The notes: a model not told the origin generated them from the letters alone. Numbered from the stretch's first letter, positions 1 to 8,759 are shown. The stretch: 36,338 nt of DNA from an uncultured Eubacteriales bacterium (GCA_934444485.1 CAKSCN010000006.1:1-36338), one strand, 5' to 3'. Program-made: numbers and translations.

Positions 1-1370
1 TTCCCTTGTTTGCAAGGTCGATTATCAGCTGATATATTTCATACTTCGCGCCGACATCAATACCTCTTGTAGGCTCGTCAAGAAGAAGAACCGTAGGATC
101 TGTAAGAAGCCACCGTCCGAGAATTACTTTCTGCTGGTTGCCGCCCGAAAGGCTTCTTATCTTTGTCTCCTGACTCGGCGTCTTTACACGCATCGACTTT
201 ATACACCAATCGGTGCTTGCCTTCATCTTTTTCTTGCTTAAGAACGGTCCTGTCGAGTAGTTTTTGAGGCTCGCTATAGTCGTGTTCTCGCGTATATTCA
301 GAATACCGAAAATACCCGTCGCACGCCGTTCCTCGGTGAGAAGCGCAAATCCGTTCTTTATCGACTCTCGTGCGTTTCTGTTGTGAACCTGTCTTCCGTC
401 GAGAGTTATGGCACCCTGCTTTCTTGTCGCCGTACCGAATATGTTCTCGAGAAGTTCCGTTCTTCCCGAACCGTCAAGACCGGCGACTCCGAGTATCTCA
501 CCCTTGTGAGCAGTGAAGGAAACATCGGAGAGCTTGGAATACATCGCCGTGAGGTGTTCGACCTTCAAAAGCTCGTCGCCTATGACGTTGTCCTTCGGCG
601 GATAAAGGTTAGTAAGCTCGCGTCCTACCATGAGCTTTATTATCTCGTCGGTAGTAAGCGTTGCCGCCTCTCTTGTCGCTATCCACTTTCCGTCTCTCAT
701 TATGGTGACGTCGTCCGATATACGGAGAATCTCCGCCATTTTGTGTGATATATATATTATTCCGCAGCCGCGGCTTCTCAGCATATTTATGATTTTGAAA
801 AGGTGCTCGACCTCTTCCTCGGTGAGGGAGGAGGTGGGTTCGTCGAACACAATTATCTTTGAATTGTACGACACCGCTTTAGCTATCTCGACCATCTGAC
901 GTTTTGAAACCGGCAGTTTGCTCATTACTGTTTTCGGATCAACGTCTATTCCGAGTTCATCGAAAATATCTTTGGTCGCACGGTACATCTTGCTTTCGCT
1001 CGTGAACGGAAGTCCCTTTGCGACCGTGGGGAAACGTCCGAGCCACATATTATCCATTACATTGCGCTTGAGCGCCTGGTTAAGCTCCTGGTGAACCATC
1101 GCAACGCCGTTTTCGAGGGCTTCCTTCGAGTTTGCGAAGTTAACCTCTCTGCCGTCAAGGTATATATTGCCGCCGTCCTTATTGTACACGCCGAACAGAC
1201 ACTTCATAAGAGTCGATTTACCGGCTCCGTTTTCGCCCATGAGCGCATGAACCGTACCTGCTCTGACGGTAAGATTGACTTTGTCGAGTGCCTTAACACC
1301 CGGGAAAGTCTTTTCAATGTTCTCCATTCGGAGGAGAACCTTTTCGGAGCTGCCTGTATTATTGGTCATA
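1..1370 (-). CDS. mglA: Galactose/glucose-type sugar ABC transporter ATP-binding protein (MglA/RbsA family), 3' part outside window
   Basis: Cytoplasmic ATPase of a CUT2-class sugar importer; hydrolyses ATP to drive sugar uptake with the lipoprotein encoded just upstream. I translated it directly: it begins MTNNTGSSEKV at 1370, preceded by AAAGGA at good spacing. The first ABC domain has Walker A GENGAGKST (about residues 45-53), a Q-loop (MVHQE) and Walker B (IIVFDEPTSSL). The signature is the degenerate KLPVSKRQ form typical of the first domain of this family. The second domain has LSGGNQQKVILGRWL and LLLDEPTRGIDVGAKYEIY. Only 456 codons are inside the window; the family is usually about 500 residues, so the last 40-60 and probably a permease gene lie beyond position 1. 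It follows mglB after 94 bp with no visible terminator, so one operon is likely. The sugar is inferred from mglB. Confidence 0.93.
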
Positions 1371-1464
1371 AGAACTCGTCCTTTATCTTGGTTTTCCGCC
1401 GCCCGAGGCGTATGGAGTGCCGTCCCGGACAGCGGATTCGGAGTGTGGGTGTATCTTTATTCGA

Positions 1465-2529
1465 TTATTCGCCGATATAGGTTGCGTAAGGAATGTTTAC
1501 TCTCCATGTTCCGATGACGGAGTCTGCGTCAAGACCGTCGAGAGCGTTTGCACCCTTGTCGAAGTTGTCTGCGATAGCGGCGATAGTGCTTGCCATGCCG
1601 TCTGCGTCCTGCTTAATCGTACCTACCATGGTACCCTTGCCGATAGCGTCCTTTGCGGCGTCGGTTGCGTCAACACCGAATACGGGGATTGTCTTGCCGC
1701 TTCCGGTATTGTAGCCTGCGGTCTGGAGACCGGAGATTGCGCCGAGAGCCATTTCGTCGTTGTTTGCGATAACAAGCTCAATCATGTTGTTGTTTGTTTC
1801 GCTGTACTGTGCGAGGATTGTGCTCATATAGTCGTTAGCCGCTGCGGACGACCAAAGTCCGTTCTGGTCAACGAGGTACTTGTTGCTGTTGGAGGAGTCG
1901 TAGAACTCAATCTCGGGCTTGCCTGCCGCAGTGAGAACCTTGTTGCAGTCCTCAACACCGTACTGTGTACGTGCGATAGCTTCCATGTTGCCTTCCTGAC
2001 CCTTGAACATAACGTAGCTTATCTTGCCGTCGCCGTTGAGATCGAGGTCGTCATAGTGTTCGAGAACGTAGTCGCCTATCATCTCGCCCTGCATATGACC
2101 TGCCATTTCGTAGTCCGTGCCGACGAATACGCACTTGTCGTAGCTGCTTACCACGGATTCGTCAACCGAACGGTTAAAGAAGATTACGGGAATGTCCTTC
2201 GCTCTTGCCTGCTCGATGATGTTCTGAGCGGCGTCATTGGAACCGGTATCGACAACGTTCACGATAAGGAGCTTTGAGCCCTTTGCGATTGCAGTCGTAA
2301 CCTGTTCGGTCTGCGTGGTCTGGTTGCCGTTTGCATCATAGTTGTTGAAGGTCTTGCCTGCGTCCTTCAGAATCTTGTCCATTGCCGAACGAACGCTCGA
2401 GATGTATGTGTCGCTGTAGGTGTAATAGAACACGGATATCTCACCGTCGTTCGAGCCGGAGCCTGTGTTGCACGCCGTAAGGCTTACGATGCAAACAAGT
2501 GTTAATACGATTGCGAGTAGCTTTTTCAT
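1465..2529 (-). CDS. mglB: Galactose/glucose ABC transporter substrate-binding lipoprotein (MglB type)
   Basis: Extracytoplasmic sugar receptor of the Mgl-type importer. It has a lipoprotein signal peptide (MKKLLAIVLTLVCIVSLTAC, lipobox SLTAC with Cys20) and a 354-residue periplasmic-binding fold. The segment DLDLNGDGKIS near residue 160 is the EF-hand-like calcium loop characteristic of galactose/glucose-binding MglB, and it is the main reason for choosing galactose/glucose over ribose. Start ATG at 2529 is preceded by AAAAGGAGG. The gene is first in the operon with mglA, with a promoter just upstream. Length is normal. Sugar specificity cannot be proven from sequence; methyl-galactoside or another hexose is possible. 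Confidence 0.93.
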   Translation of the reverse strand: MKKLLAIVLTLVCIVSLTACNTGSGSNDGEISVFYYTYSDTYISSVRSAMDKILKDAGKTFNNYDANGNQTTQTEQVTTAIAKGSKLLIVNVVDTGSNDAAQNIIEQARAKDIPVIFFNRSVDESVVSSYDKCVFVGTDYEMAGHMQGEMIGDYVLEHYDDLDLNGDGKISYVMFKGQEGNMEAIARTQYGVEDCNKVLTAAGKPEIEFYDSSNSNKYLVDQNGLWSSAAANDYMSTILAQYSETNNNMIELVIANNDEMALGAISGLQTAGYNTGSGKTIPVFGVDATDAAKDAIGKGTMVGTIKQDADGMASTIAAIADNFDKGANALDGLDADSVIGTWRVNIPYATYIGE

Positions 2530-2587
2530 TTGAGTTGCCTCCTTTTAATTTCGACATTTTTTCGTTCAACCTTATGTCGTTGGCATT

Positions 2588-2616
2588 ATTATAATATATA
2601 AAGCACAAAATTTGAA
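2588..2616 (-). promoter_or_regulatory. Predicted sigma-A promoter of the mgl operon
   Basis: On the minus strand, TTCAAA (2611-2616) and TATAAT (2588-2593) are separated by 17 bp, about 60 bp before mglB. The -10 is perfect and the -35 matches 4 of 6. The rest of the 364-bp gap 2530-2893 holds the hydrogenase-operon terminator at 2835-2867 and AT-rich sequence with no convincing gene. Confidence 0.6.
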
Positions 2617-2834
2617 TAGATTTTTTTATTGAGAATGTACAATTTTTTATTCAGTTGACGGTTGAAAAATTACACATTGCTCTTTGACCGACTGCCGGAG
2701 AACCGCCGCATTACCTATTTTGCCGTGTTTCGGTATTTGCATTCACAAAGCGAGAAAATTTCCACGATAAATAGCATTGACATTAGCCGTGCGATGATAC
2801 GCACATACACAATTTGGCATGATTTTCATGCCGC

Positions 2835-2867
2835 AAAAAAAAGACGCACCGCAAAAAGCGATACGCC
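2835..2867 (-). terminator. Rho-independent terminator of the hydrogenase operon
   Basis: On the minus strand a 10-bp stem (GGCGTATCGC with GCGGTGCGTC, three G-U wobbles) closes a TTTTT loop and is followed by eight T. It lies 27 bp after the stop of the group B hydrogenase. Confidence 0.85.
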
Positions 2868-2893
2868 TTAAATTACACTTTATTACGTTTCGG

Positions 2894-4318
2894 TTACTTC
2901 AGCATTGAGATTGCATCCGTGATTGTCTTTTCGAGTGCCTCTCTGCCGTATTTATCGACCTCGGCTTTGTTCTTTTCGCCGTGAGTCAGGCATCCTGCAC
3001 CGCCGATACAGCCGCCGACGCACGCCATACCCTCGATGAAGTTGCCGTCAAGGAGGTTCTTACTCTTTCTTACAAGAGCTATCTTGCACTCCTCTATGCC
3101 GTCGCACGAGACGGGCTTTGCCTCAAAGTCGGTGATGTTCTGCTCGGCAAGTCCCTGCTTTACCGCATCGGAAAGACCGCCGCTTCTTGCGAATATTCTG
3201 CCGTAGTACGACGCATTGTCGAGAACGTCCTCACCGAGAGTCATGATATCGATGTCACGGCTGTCGTAGAGCGCCTGAAGCTCCTCGAAGGTGATAACCG
3301 AATCGATGTAAGGCTTGACCTCCTCCTTCTGCGCCTCCATTTTCTTTGCCGTACACGGACCGATAAACACTACCTTTGCGGTCTTGTCGGTCTCCTTGAT
3401 GTACTTTGCAATGGTCGCCATGGGCGAGAGATTGTGTGATATGAGCGGCACAAGGTCGGGGAAAGTCTTGTGTATGTACTCAACGAACGCCGGACAGCAC
3501 GAGCTTGTGAGGAATCCCTTTTCGGCAAGCTCACGAGACTCCGCATACGCCACCATGTCCGCACCGAGAGCCGCCTCGATAACCGTGAAGAACCCGAGCT
3601 CCTTGAGTCCCTTTATTACCTGACCGAGTTTTGCGTAGGTAAACTGACTCGAAATTGACGGTGCAACGACGGCATAAACCTTATACTTTTTGTTTTCCTC
3701 GCTCTTCTTCAGAATATCGATGACGTCGAGGATATACGACTTGTCCATTATCGCTCCGAACGGGCACTGATATACGCACGCACCGCACGAAATGCACTTG
3801 CTGTTGTCGATAGCCGCCGCCTTGTTCTCGTTCATGGATATAGCCTTTATCTTGCAGGCGTTCTGGCAGGGTCTCTTTCTGTTGACAATAGCTGTAAACG
3901 GGCAGACCTTTGCGCACGCACCGCAGTCAACGCACTTCGACTTATCTATATGCGCAACGTGCTGGTGGTCAAAGGAGATAGCACCTCTCTTGCAGACGTC
4001 CTCGCATCTGTGTGCAAGACAGCCTCGGCAGGAATTTGTGACCTCGTAGCCGCCCATCGGGCATTCGTCGCACGCCGTCTCTATAACCTCGATGACGTTG
4101 GGATTTTCCTTGTTTCCGCCCATTGCAAGACGCACACGGTCCGCAACAATCGCTCTTTCCTTGTAAACGCAGCAGCGCATTGTCGGAGTGTTGCCGGGGA
4201 CAATCTTCTTCGGAATGTCAAAGAGATTCTCGATTATCGTACCCTTCCACGCCTCTCTCGCAACCTCACGAAGCACCTTGTATTTCAGATATTGAACCTT
4301 TGTATCGAATTTTCTCAT
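2894..4318 (-). CDS. Monomeric [FeFe] hydrogenase, group B type
   Basis: Iron-only hydrogenase interconverting protons and H2 with ferredoxin-level electrons, expected in the cytoplasm. All three H-cluster motifs are present in the group B form: L1 TSSCCPAF (about 271-278), L2 GPCTAKK (about 320-326) and L3 EGMACVGGCIGGAGC (about 428-441). The N-terminal half has a Cys-rich segment (CDECPMGG, CRGCLAHRCEDVC) and two ferredoxin-like [4Fe-4S] motifs (CVDCGACAKVCP, CISCGACVYQCP). Length, 474 residues, fits the monomeric family. It is the last gene of the operon, 25 bp after the phosphatase gene, and ends at a strong terminator. Group B enzymes are little characterised; whether this one evolves, oxidises or senses H2 is not shown by the sequence. 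HydEFG maturases are not in the window. Confidence 0.92.
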   Translation of the reverse strand: MRKFDTKVQYLKYKVLREVAREAWKGTIIENLFDIPKKIVPGNTPTMRCCVYKERAIVADRVRLAMGGNKENPNVIEVIETACDECPMGGYEVTNSCRGCLAHRCEDVCKRGAISFDHQHVAHIDKSKCVDCGACAKVCPFTAIVNRKRPCQNACKIKAISMNENKAAAIDNSKCISCGACVYQCPFGAIMDKSYILDVIDILKKSEENKKYKVYAVVAPSISSQFTYAKLGQVIKGLKELGFFTVIEAALGADMVAYAESRELAEKGFLTSSCCPAFVEYIHKTFPDLVPLISHNLSPMATIAKYIKETDKTAKVVFIGPCTAKKMEAQKEEVKPYIDSVITFEELQALYDSRDIDIMTLGEDVLDNASYYGRIFARSGGLSDAVKQGLAEQNITDFEAKPVSCDGIEECKIALVRKSKNLLDGNFIEGMACVGGCIGGAGCLTHGEKNKAEVDKYGREALEKTITDAISMLK

Positions 4319-4343
4319 GTTTTTTCCTTTCTGCGGATTATCC

Positions 4344-5516
4344 TTAGAAGTAGCTTACTTTTATTCTTTTTCCCATTTGCTTCAAACACTTTGAAAGCTC
4401 TTCAACAAGGTTCATCTTTATATTGAAATTGATAGGCAAATCGGGATTCTGGTGTGCGGGGTTAATGGCTCTGCCGACGTAGAAGTTGATATCGGTCGCT
4501 TCCTCAAAGAGAAGACGGCAGATGAGCGACGCACCGTCACGCTTGTATCCCCAATGAACGTAGCTCTCGTTTCCGGCGAGATAGTCCTTGGCGTACTCAA
4601 GCACCTTGTTTATCGTGATGACGCCCTCCGTGACAAGATCGACACCCTCTATCTCCGCTGTCGGCGGAACGTCCGAGCTTTCGTAAACAAGACTCGGCTT
4701 TATCGGTTTGTTAAGATACTTTGCCGCTATTGACGATGTGGTACCGCCGCAGACGATATGCTTTCCCTCTTTCGAGAAGAACAGCGACATCATGCGGTTT
4801 GCGTCGTCCCTGTTTGACGGCGGACCGAACAGGATATTTACGGGTGAGCGCTTTCTTATGCGCACAACACACGCAGTTGCGTCGTCTCCGGGCTTTTCGC
4901 CGTAGAGCTTGAAGCATTCGTCAACGAGCATTGTGGCAAAGGTTTTTGCGGTAAAATCGTTGTATGTGAGCGGTTCGAGAAAGTCAATTATATCCTCACG
5001 CTTCCAACCGAAATTGTACGCAATTCCTATACCGGCGTGCGGACAGCCGTCACTCATTGCGACGATAATATCGTTCTCACGCAGGTCAATCACGGACTTG
5101 TACACCTTTTTGCCGTCGATGTTAAGCTCCGACTTCGGGTAATCGTAATTCTTGTTGTCCCGGATGAGGATTATCTGCGGATTATCGTACTGTATAAGCT
5201 CCGCCTGCGTGTTGTTTATGAGGTTTATAATGGTGAAGGTCGAATACGCAACTCCTCTGACACTGCATATCGGAAGCGTCGCCGCTATTGTCGAAACGCA
5301 CTCCTCAAGAGACAGCCCTGCCGCCATCATGGTCGAGATTATCTTCGAGGTGAGGGTTGAAAGTATACTTGCCTTAACGCCGCTTCCGAGACCGTCGGCA
5401 AGCACTATGACCGACGAATCCTCTCCCCTCTCGACGATATCCACATGGTCGCCGCAAAGCTGCTCGCCATAGTGATTTATGCTTTTGTAGCCTATGTCGG
5501 CGCACAGATTATTCAT
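4344..5516 (-). CDS. SpoIIE-family (PP2C-type) serine phosphatase with an extra C-terminal domain
   Basis: Probable metal-dependent Ser/Thr protein phosphatase. The first 220 or so residues carry PP2C/SpoIIE signatures: IVLADGLGSG (metal-binding Asp), AMSDGCPHAG and EKPGDDATACVVRI. The remaining 170 residues (from about VNILFGPPSN, with VCGGTTSSIAAKYL) form a domain I cannot name. The start at 5516 overlaps the end of the sensory hydrogenase gene by 8 bp, implying translational coupling. PP2C-type phosphatases commonly neighbour group C [FeFe] hydrogenases and are thought to act in H2 or redox signalling. A link to sporulation is not implied. The substrate is unknown; no kinase or anti-sigma partner is encoded nearby. 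Confidence 0.9.
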   Translation of the reverse strand: MNNLCADIGYKSINHYGEQLCGDHVDIVERGEDSSVIVLADGLGSGVKASILSTLTSKIISTMMAAGLSLEECVSTIAATLPICSVRGVAYSTFTIINLINNTQAELIQYDNPQIILIRDNKNYDYPKSELNIDGKKVYKSVIDLRENDIIVAMSDGCPHAGIGIAYNFGWKREDIIDFLEPLTYNDFTAKTFATMLVDECFKLYGEKPGDDATACVVRIRKRSPVNILFGPPSNRDDANRMMSLFFSKEGKHIVCGGTTSSIAAKYLNKPIKPSLVYESSDVPPTAEIEGVDLVTEGVITINKVLEYAKDYLAGNESYVHWGYKRDGASLICRLLFEEATDINFYVGRAINPAHQNPDLPINFNIKMNLVEELSKCLKQMGKRIKVSYF

Positions 5517-7200
5517 CGGCTATCGTCTCCTTGAGCTTGGTAAGCGCAATCTTCGTCTCTGCCGCAGTTTCTCCGAGAAGCGACGCTATCTCCTGTACTA
5601 TGCGCATCTGCTTATCCACCACCTTGTCGGCAATCTCGACGGTCTGCTTACTTATGTTTTCCTTCTTTTCACGGGAGTTCTCCTCATCGGTGATATCCCT
5701 CATTATACAGATGAGAAGCCTGTAGCTCTTGTCGTAGACTATGGTCTGCTCAACATATTTGCCGTACTCCGCAAGGTAAACCTTCTTGTCCTTTATGCTC
5801 TTTCCGGTGTTGAGTACCTCCATAAAGAGCGTGGGGTCGAGTATTCTTACAACCTGATCGCCGAGGATATCCGACGCACTTCTGAGGTTCATTATCTTGA
5901 GTGCGGAGGCGTTGACCTGCTGCACCTCGAGTTTTTCGTTGAGAACCATAAGACCGTTCGGAGTGTTGCTTACGATGCTGTCCGAGAAGCTCTCTGCTTT
6001 GTCTTTGAGGTACGGCAGACACATGGAGATCTCCGCCTTGCCCTGATATATCGCAACCGCCTTTTCACGGCAGGTATTGTAGCCGCAGGAGCCGCAGTTG
6101 AGTTCGTCCGACGGCTTGTACTTGCCCATCTGACGGAGTATGTCGTTTATTTCGGAATCGGACGGCACTGCGGAACGTCTCTCGATGACAGAGAAGCTCT
6201 TTCTAAGCGAGAGACTGTCGGGCTGTCCAATCTCAAAATCGTGTTTGCCGGCAAAGTCCGACACCGCCTTGTAGTCCTTTATGGGAGAACGATGATACTT
6301 CTCCATGACGGGACCTCCGACACAGCTTCCCACGCACGCCGACATCTCGATAAAGCACTTGTGAATGCTTCCGTTTTCTATCTCACGCAGAGCGGCAATG
6401 CAGTTCTCAACGCCGTCCATAGCCATATAGGTGTAATTGGGATTATCCTGCGCCATTGTTTTAAGAATGCCGCCGGTTGTCGGGAAGAAACGTGCTCTTC
6501 CGTCGTCGCCTCCCTCGGGCGCAACCTCGGACGATATCGCTTCAAGATCGATTTTTGCTTCTTTCAGCCACGCCGTAAGCTCGTCAAAGGTGAGTACCGC
6601 ATCGACAAAGCCCTCGTAGTACGCCGCCTCGTCCTTTTTTGCAACGCACGGACCTATAAACACGGTCTTTGCGCCGGGGTGCTTTTCCTTTATCTCGAGG
6701 CAGTGCGCCTGCATGGGGGAAAGCACGTTTGCAAGATAAGGAAGCTCCGCCGGGAAGTACTTCTGAATGAGAAGGTTTATACTGTGACAGCAGGACGAAA
6801 TGATTATGTCTCTGTCGTCCTCATTGAGCATTCTCTCGTATTCGGTCTTAACTATCGTCGCACCTCTTGCCGTTTCCTCAACATCGGCAAAACCGAGACG
6901 CTTAAGAGCCTCCCTCATCACGGCGATATCCGCACCGTCGTAGTTGGCAATAAACGAAGGCGCAAGACTTACGTAAACGGGAGCGTCGCCGTTGAGAAGC
7001 ACCTTTACCTTTTCGGTTTCGTCAACAATCTGCTTTGCGTTCTGGGGACAGATTACGAAACACTGACCGCAGAGAATGCACTCGTTTCCGATAATGTATG
7101 CCTGGTTGCCCGAAAATCTTATCGACTTAACGGGGCAATGACGGATACATTTATAACAGTTTTTACAATTTGATTTTTTCAATGTCAGGCAATCCGACAT
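5509..7200 (-). CDS. hydS: Sensory [FeFe] hydrogenase, group C, with PAS domain (HydS-like)
   Basis: A hydrogenase-derived sensor of 563 residues. Order of parts: two [4Fe-4S] ferredoxin motifs (CKNCYKCIRHCP, CILCGQCFVICP; residues 12-51); an H-cluster domain with altered motifs L1 SSCCHS (135-140), L2 GPCVAKK (183-189) and L3 MSACVGSCVGG (286-296); a further Fe-S motif (Cys369, 372, 377, 394); a PAS domain (about 400-505, ending RLLICIMRDITDEE); and a C-terminal helix likely to form a coiled coil. The replacement of Pro after L1 CC by His and the PAS domain are hallmarks of group C, regarded as sensory rather than catalytic. It has no kinase or output domain, so the signal probably passes to the overlapping phosphatase gene product. 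The ferredoxin genes lie 42 bp upstream. Confidence 0.9.
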   Translation of the reverse strand: MSDCLTLKKSNCKNCYKCIRHCPVKSIRFSGNQAYIIGNECILCGQCFVICPQNAKQIVDETEKVKVLLNGDAPVYVSLAPSFIANYDGADIAVMREALKRLGFADVEETARGATIVKTEYERMLNEDDRDIIISSCCHSINLLIQKYFPAELPYLANVLSPMQAHCLEIKEKHPGAKTVFIGPCVAKKDEAAYYEGFVDAVLTFDELTAWLKEAKIDLEAISSEVAPEGGDDGRARFFPTTGGILKTMAQDNPNYTYMAMDGVENCIAALREIENGSIHKCFIEMSACVGSCVGGPVMEKYHRSPIKDYKAVSDFAGKHDFEIGQPDSLSLRKSFSVIERRSAVPSDSEINDILRQMGKYKPSDELNCGSCGYNTCREKAVAIYQGKAEISMCLPYLKDKAESFSDSIVSNTPNGLMVLNEKLEVQQVNASALKIMNLRSASDILGDQVVRILDPTLFMEVLNTGKSIKDKKVYLAEYGKYVEQTIVYDKSYRLLICIMRDITDEENSREKKENISKQTVEIADKVVDKQMRIVQEIASLLGETAAETKIALTKLKETIADE

Positions 7201-7242
7201 ATCCGGTTCACGCCTTTCTTTAAACGGTATAATGTCTTTCGC

Positions 7243-7497
7243 TTACTCCTTGCCTATTCTTGCAAGCACGTTCTTCTCGAAAAATTCGTCGAACTTCTCT
7301 TTTGTAAGTCCCGTAAACGTATCGTCGTCCACTATGACCGTCACACCCTCGCGGTTGCAGTTTCCCGTGCAGAAACAGCCGGCAAGAGTGATCTCCGTGT
7401 CAAGGCGGTTCTTTTCGATAGCGTCCTTGAAAAGCTCGACAAGGTCATGCGAGCCTTTGAGGTGACATGAGCTTCCGACGCAGATCTGGATTATCAT
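7243..7497 (-). CDS. [2Fe-2S] thioredoxin-fold ferredoxin (NuoE/HydC-like), second copy
   Basis: Small 84-residue electron carrier or sensor component. Cysteines in the pattern C-x4-C (CVGSSC) and C-x3-C (CFCTGNC) match the thioredoxin-like [2Fe-2S] family, related to NuoE and to the small hydrogenase subunit HydC. It overlaps the preceding paralogue by ATGA, so the two are translationally coupled. No NuoF-like flavoprotein gene follows, so this is not a standard bifurcating HydABC operon. A role passing electrons to or from the sensory hydrogenase is inferred from position. Confidence 0.88.
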   Translation of the reverse strand: MIIQICVGSSCHLKGSHDLVELFKDAIEKNRLDTEITLAGCFCTGNCNREGVTVIVDDDTFTGLTKEKFDEFFEKNVLARIGKE

Positions 7498-7736
7498 TTA
7501 AGCGCTCCTTTTACGTTCTTATCAAAGAATTCGTCGGTTGTTTCGGGGGTTACGGAATAGAAATTGTCGTCAACCGTCACGCAGACGCCATACTGACATT
7601 TGCCCATGCAAAATGTTCCGGCAAGCTCGACCTTGTCGTCGAGTCCGTTCTGAGAAATAAGATACTGAAGACGCTCAACCACCTGTCTTGAGCCTTTGAT
7701 ATGACATGAAGAACCTATACAAACCGTTACTTTCAT
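7494..7736 (-). CDS. [2Fe-2S] thioredoxin-fold ferredoxin, first copy
   Basis: First gene of the hydrogenase operon, 80 residues, paralogue of the next gene. The cluster ligands are CIGSSC near the N-terminus and CMGKCQYGVC in the middle; the other copy has CFCTGNC. Start ATG at 7736 follows AAGGAAAGAGG on the minus strand. The two copies share the GSSCHxKGS segment, which points to a tandem duplication followed by divergence. It acts in the cytoplasm; partners are presumably the two hydrogenases downstream. Confidence 0.88.
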   Translation of the reverse strand: MKVTVCIGSSCHIKGSRQVVERLQYLISQNGLDDKVELAGTFCMGKCQYGVCVTVDDNFYSVTPETTDEFFDKNVKGALK

Positions 7737-7776
7737 TTTCGTGTCCTCTTTCCTTGATGTTATTTAAAATTCATAT

Positions 7777-7904
7777 TGCGCCGAAGTGCGGCACATTTTG
7801 TCAAAAATCGTATTTGCACAAAGGATCCCCACTGCGCAATGCGTAACACAAACCTTTCGGCTAAGACCGCTTATACGATGTGCTTGCTCTGTACCGTGGG
7901 GATC
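7777..7904 (-). ncRNA. Candidate structured leader RNA of the hydrogenase operon
   Basis: The 255-bp gap between the kinase gene and the first ferredoxin gene holds a perfect 9-bp inverted repeat: GATCCCCAC at 7824-7832 and GTGGGGATC at 7896-7904, enclosing 63 nt. On the minus strand the interior can form GCAA/TTGC, AGCACA/TGTGTT and CGG/CCG helices. A separate 7-bp hairpin (7777-7795) lies closer to the ribosome site. The strand is uncertain, because the closing stem works on both, but the inner AGCACA helix pairs better on the minus strand. I do not recognise a known riboswitch class. It could also be a regulator binding site or an unrelated palindrome. No clear promoter is visible in the gap. 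Confidence 0.3.
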
Positions 7905-7991
7905 TGAAGATCTATATTAAACTAAACTGCGTTATGCTCCGTCTCCGGTGAAAATCTCCGTACCTTTGCCGTGCCGTTCGGAGCGTGAATA

Positions 7992-8744
7992 TTATTCGTA
8001 ATCCACAACGTCAATCCAGCTGTGGAGGAATTCTCTCTCAGCCTCGTTGCCCTTGACCGTCTGCGATGCCGCAACGATAGGCATCCACTTCTGAACGTAC
8101 TGCTTTGCGGTGTCGCTCTTCTCGCAGAAGAGGTCGAGGTACTTCTTCGCACCGTTGATGTCTCCGCTGAGCCAGAAAAGAAGGTAGGTTCTTGCGGCGT
8201 CTGCGGAAGCGTTGCCCTGAGTTGCGTGCGACCAGTCGAGGATGTAGGGCTTGCCGCCGTCGTCGGGAACGATGATGTTGGAGGGGTTGAAGTCGCCGTG
8301 GCAGAGCTTGTTGTGCTTCGGCATTGCTTCAAGTCTCGTGTGAAGGTCGTATCTTACGGTTGCGCTGAGGTCGGTCTGACCTATCTTTCTGTTCATCTTA
8401 TCCTTGAGCTTGCCGAGCATGGGGCAAGTCTTGGAGTGCATCTCAAGCTGAAGGTCAACGAACATTTCAAGGTACTCGTCGTACTTATCGGGGTTATCCT
8501 TCATAAGCTGAGCGAGAGTCTTGCCCTTGATATATTCGGTAACAATTGTCCACTTTCCTTCGATAGCGGTAACTTCCTTAAGCTCCGGAATACGGAGTCC
8601 GGTCTCCTCAACTCTTGCCTGATTGAGAGCTTCGTTCAGTATGTCCGCCTTGGAGAAACCTTCGTTGAACACTTTAAGGCAAAGGTCTCCGTCACGGTAT
8701 ACGGTTTTATTGTTTCTTACGGCTATAATTCTGTCGAGATTCAT
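7992..8744 (-). CDS. Aminoglycoside-phosphotransferase-fold kinase family protein (TIGR02172-like)
   Basis: Predicted small-molecule kinase of 250 residues. The APH/choline-kinase fold is shown by the catalytic loop CHGDFNPSNII (148-158) and the metal-binding ILDW (168-171), with a VTEY hinge near residue 68. It resembles the paralogous family TIGR02172, whose substrate is unknown; drug resistance is not implied. The start at 8744 has AGGAGGGG immediately after the adhE stop, and the gap is only 15 bp, so it is co-transcribed and possibly coupled with adhE. A role linked to ethanol metabolism is pure inference. Confidence 0.82.
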   Translation of the reverse strand: MNLDRIIAVRNNKTVYRDGDLCLKVFNEGFSKADILNEALNQARVEETGLRIPELKEVTAIEGKWTIVTEYIKGKTLAQLMKDNPDKYDEYLEMFVDLQLEMHSKTCPMLGKLKDKMNRKIGQTDLSATVRYDLHTRLEAMPKHNKLCHGDFNPSNIIVPDDGGKPYILDWSHATQGNASADAARTYLLFWLSGDINGAKKYLDLFCEKSDTAKQYVQKWMPIVAASQTVKGNEAEREFLHSWIDVVDYE

Positions 8745-8759
8745 ATTATTTACCCCTCC

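Noticed and set aside
2662..2871. Possible 69-codon gene on the plus strand
   Set aside because: TTG start without a ribosome site, and its end overlaps the hydrogenase-operon terminator.
7796..7821. Rex-like half-sites TTGTCAA and TTGCACAA before the hydrogenase operon
   Set aside because: The half-sites are too far apart for a Rex operator, which has 4 bp between its arms.
7824..7904. 6S RNA or a known riboswitch
   Set aside because: The element is only about 80 nt, shorter than 6S RNA, and shows none of the conserved cores of common riboswitches that I know; kept only as an unnamed candidate.
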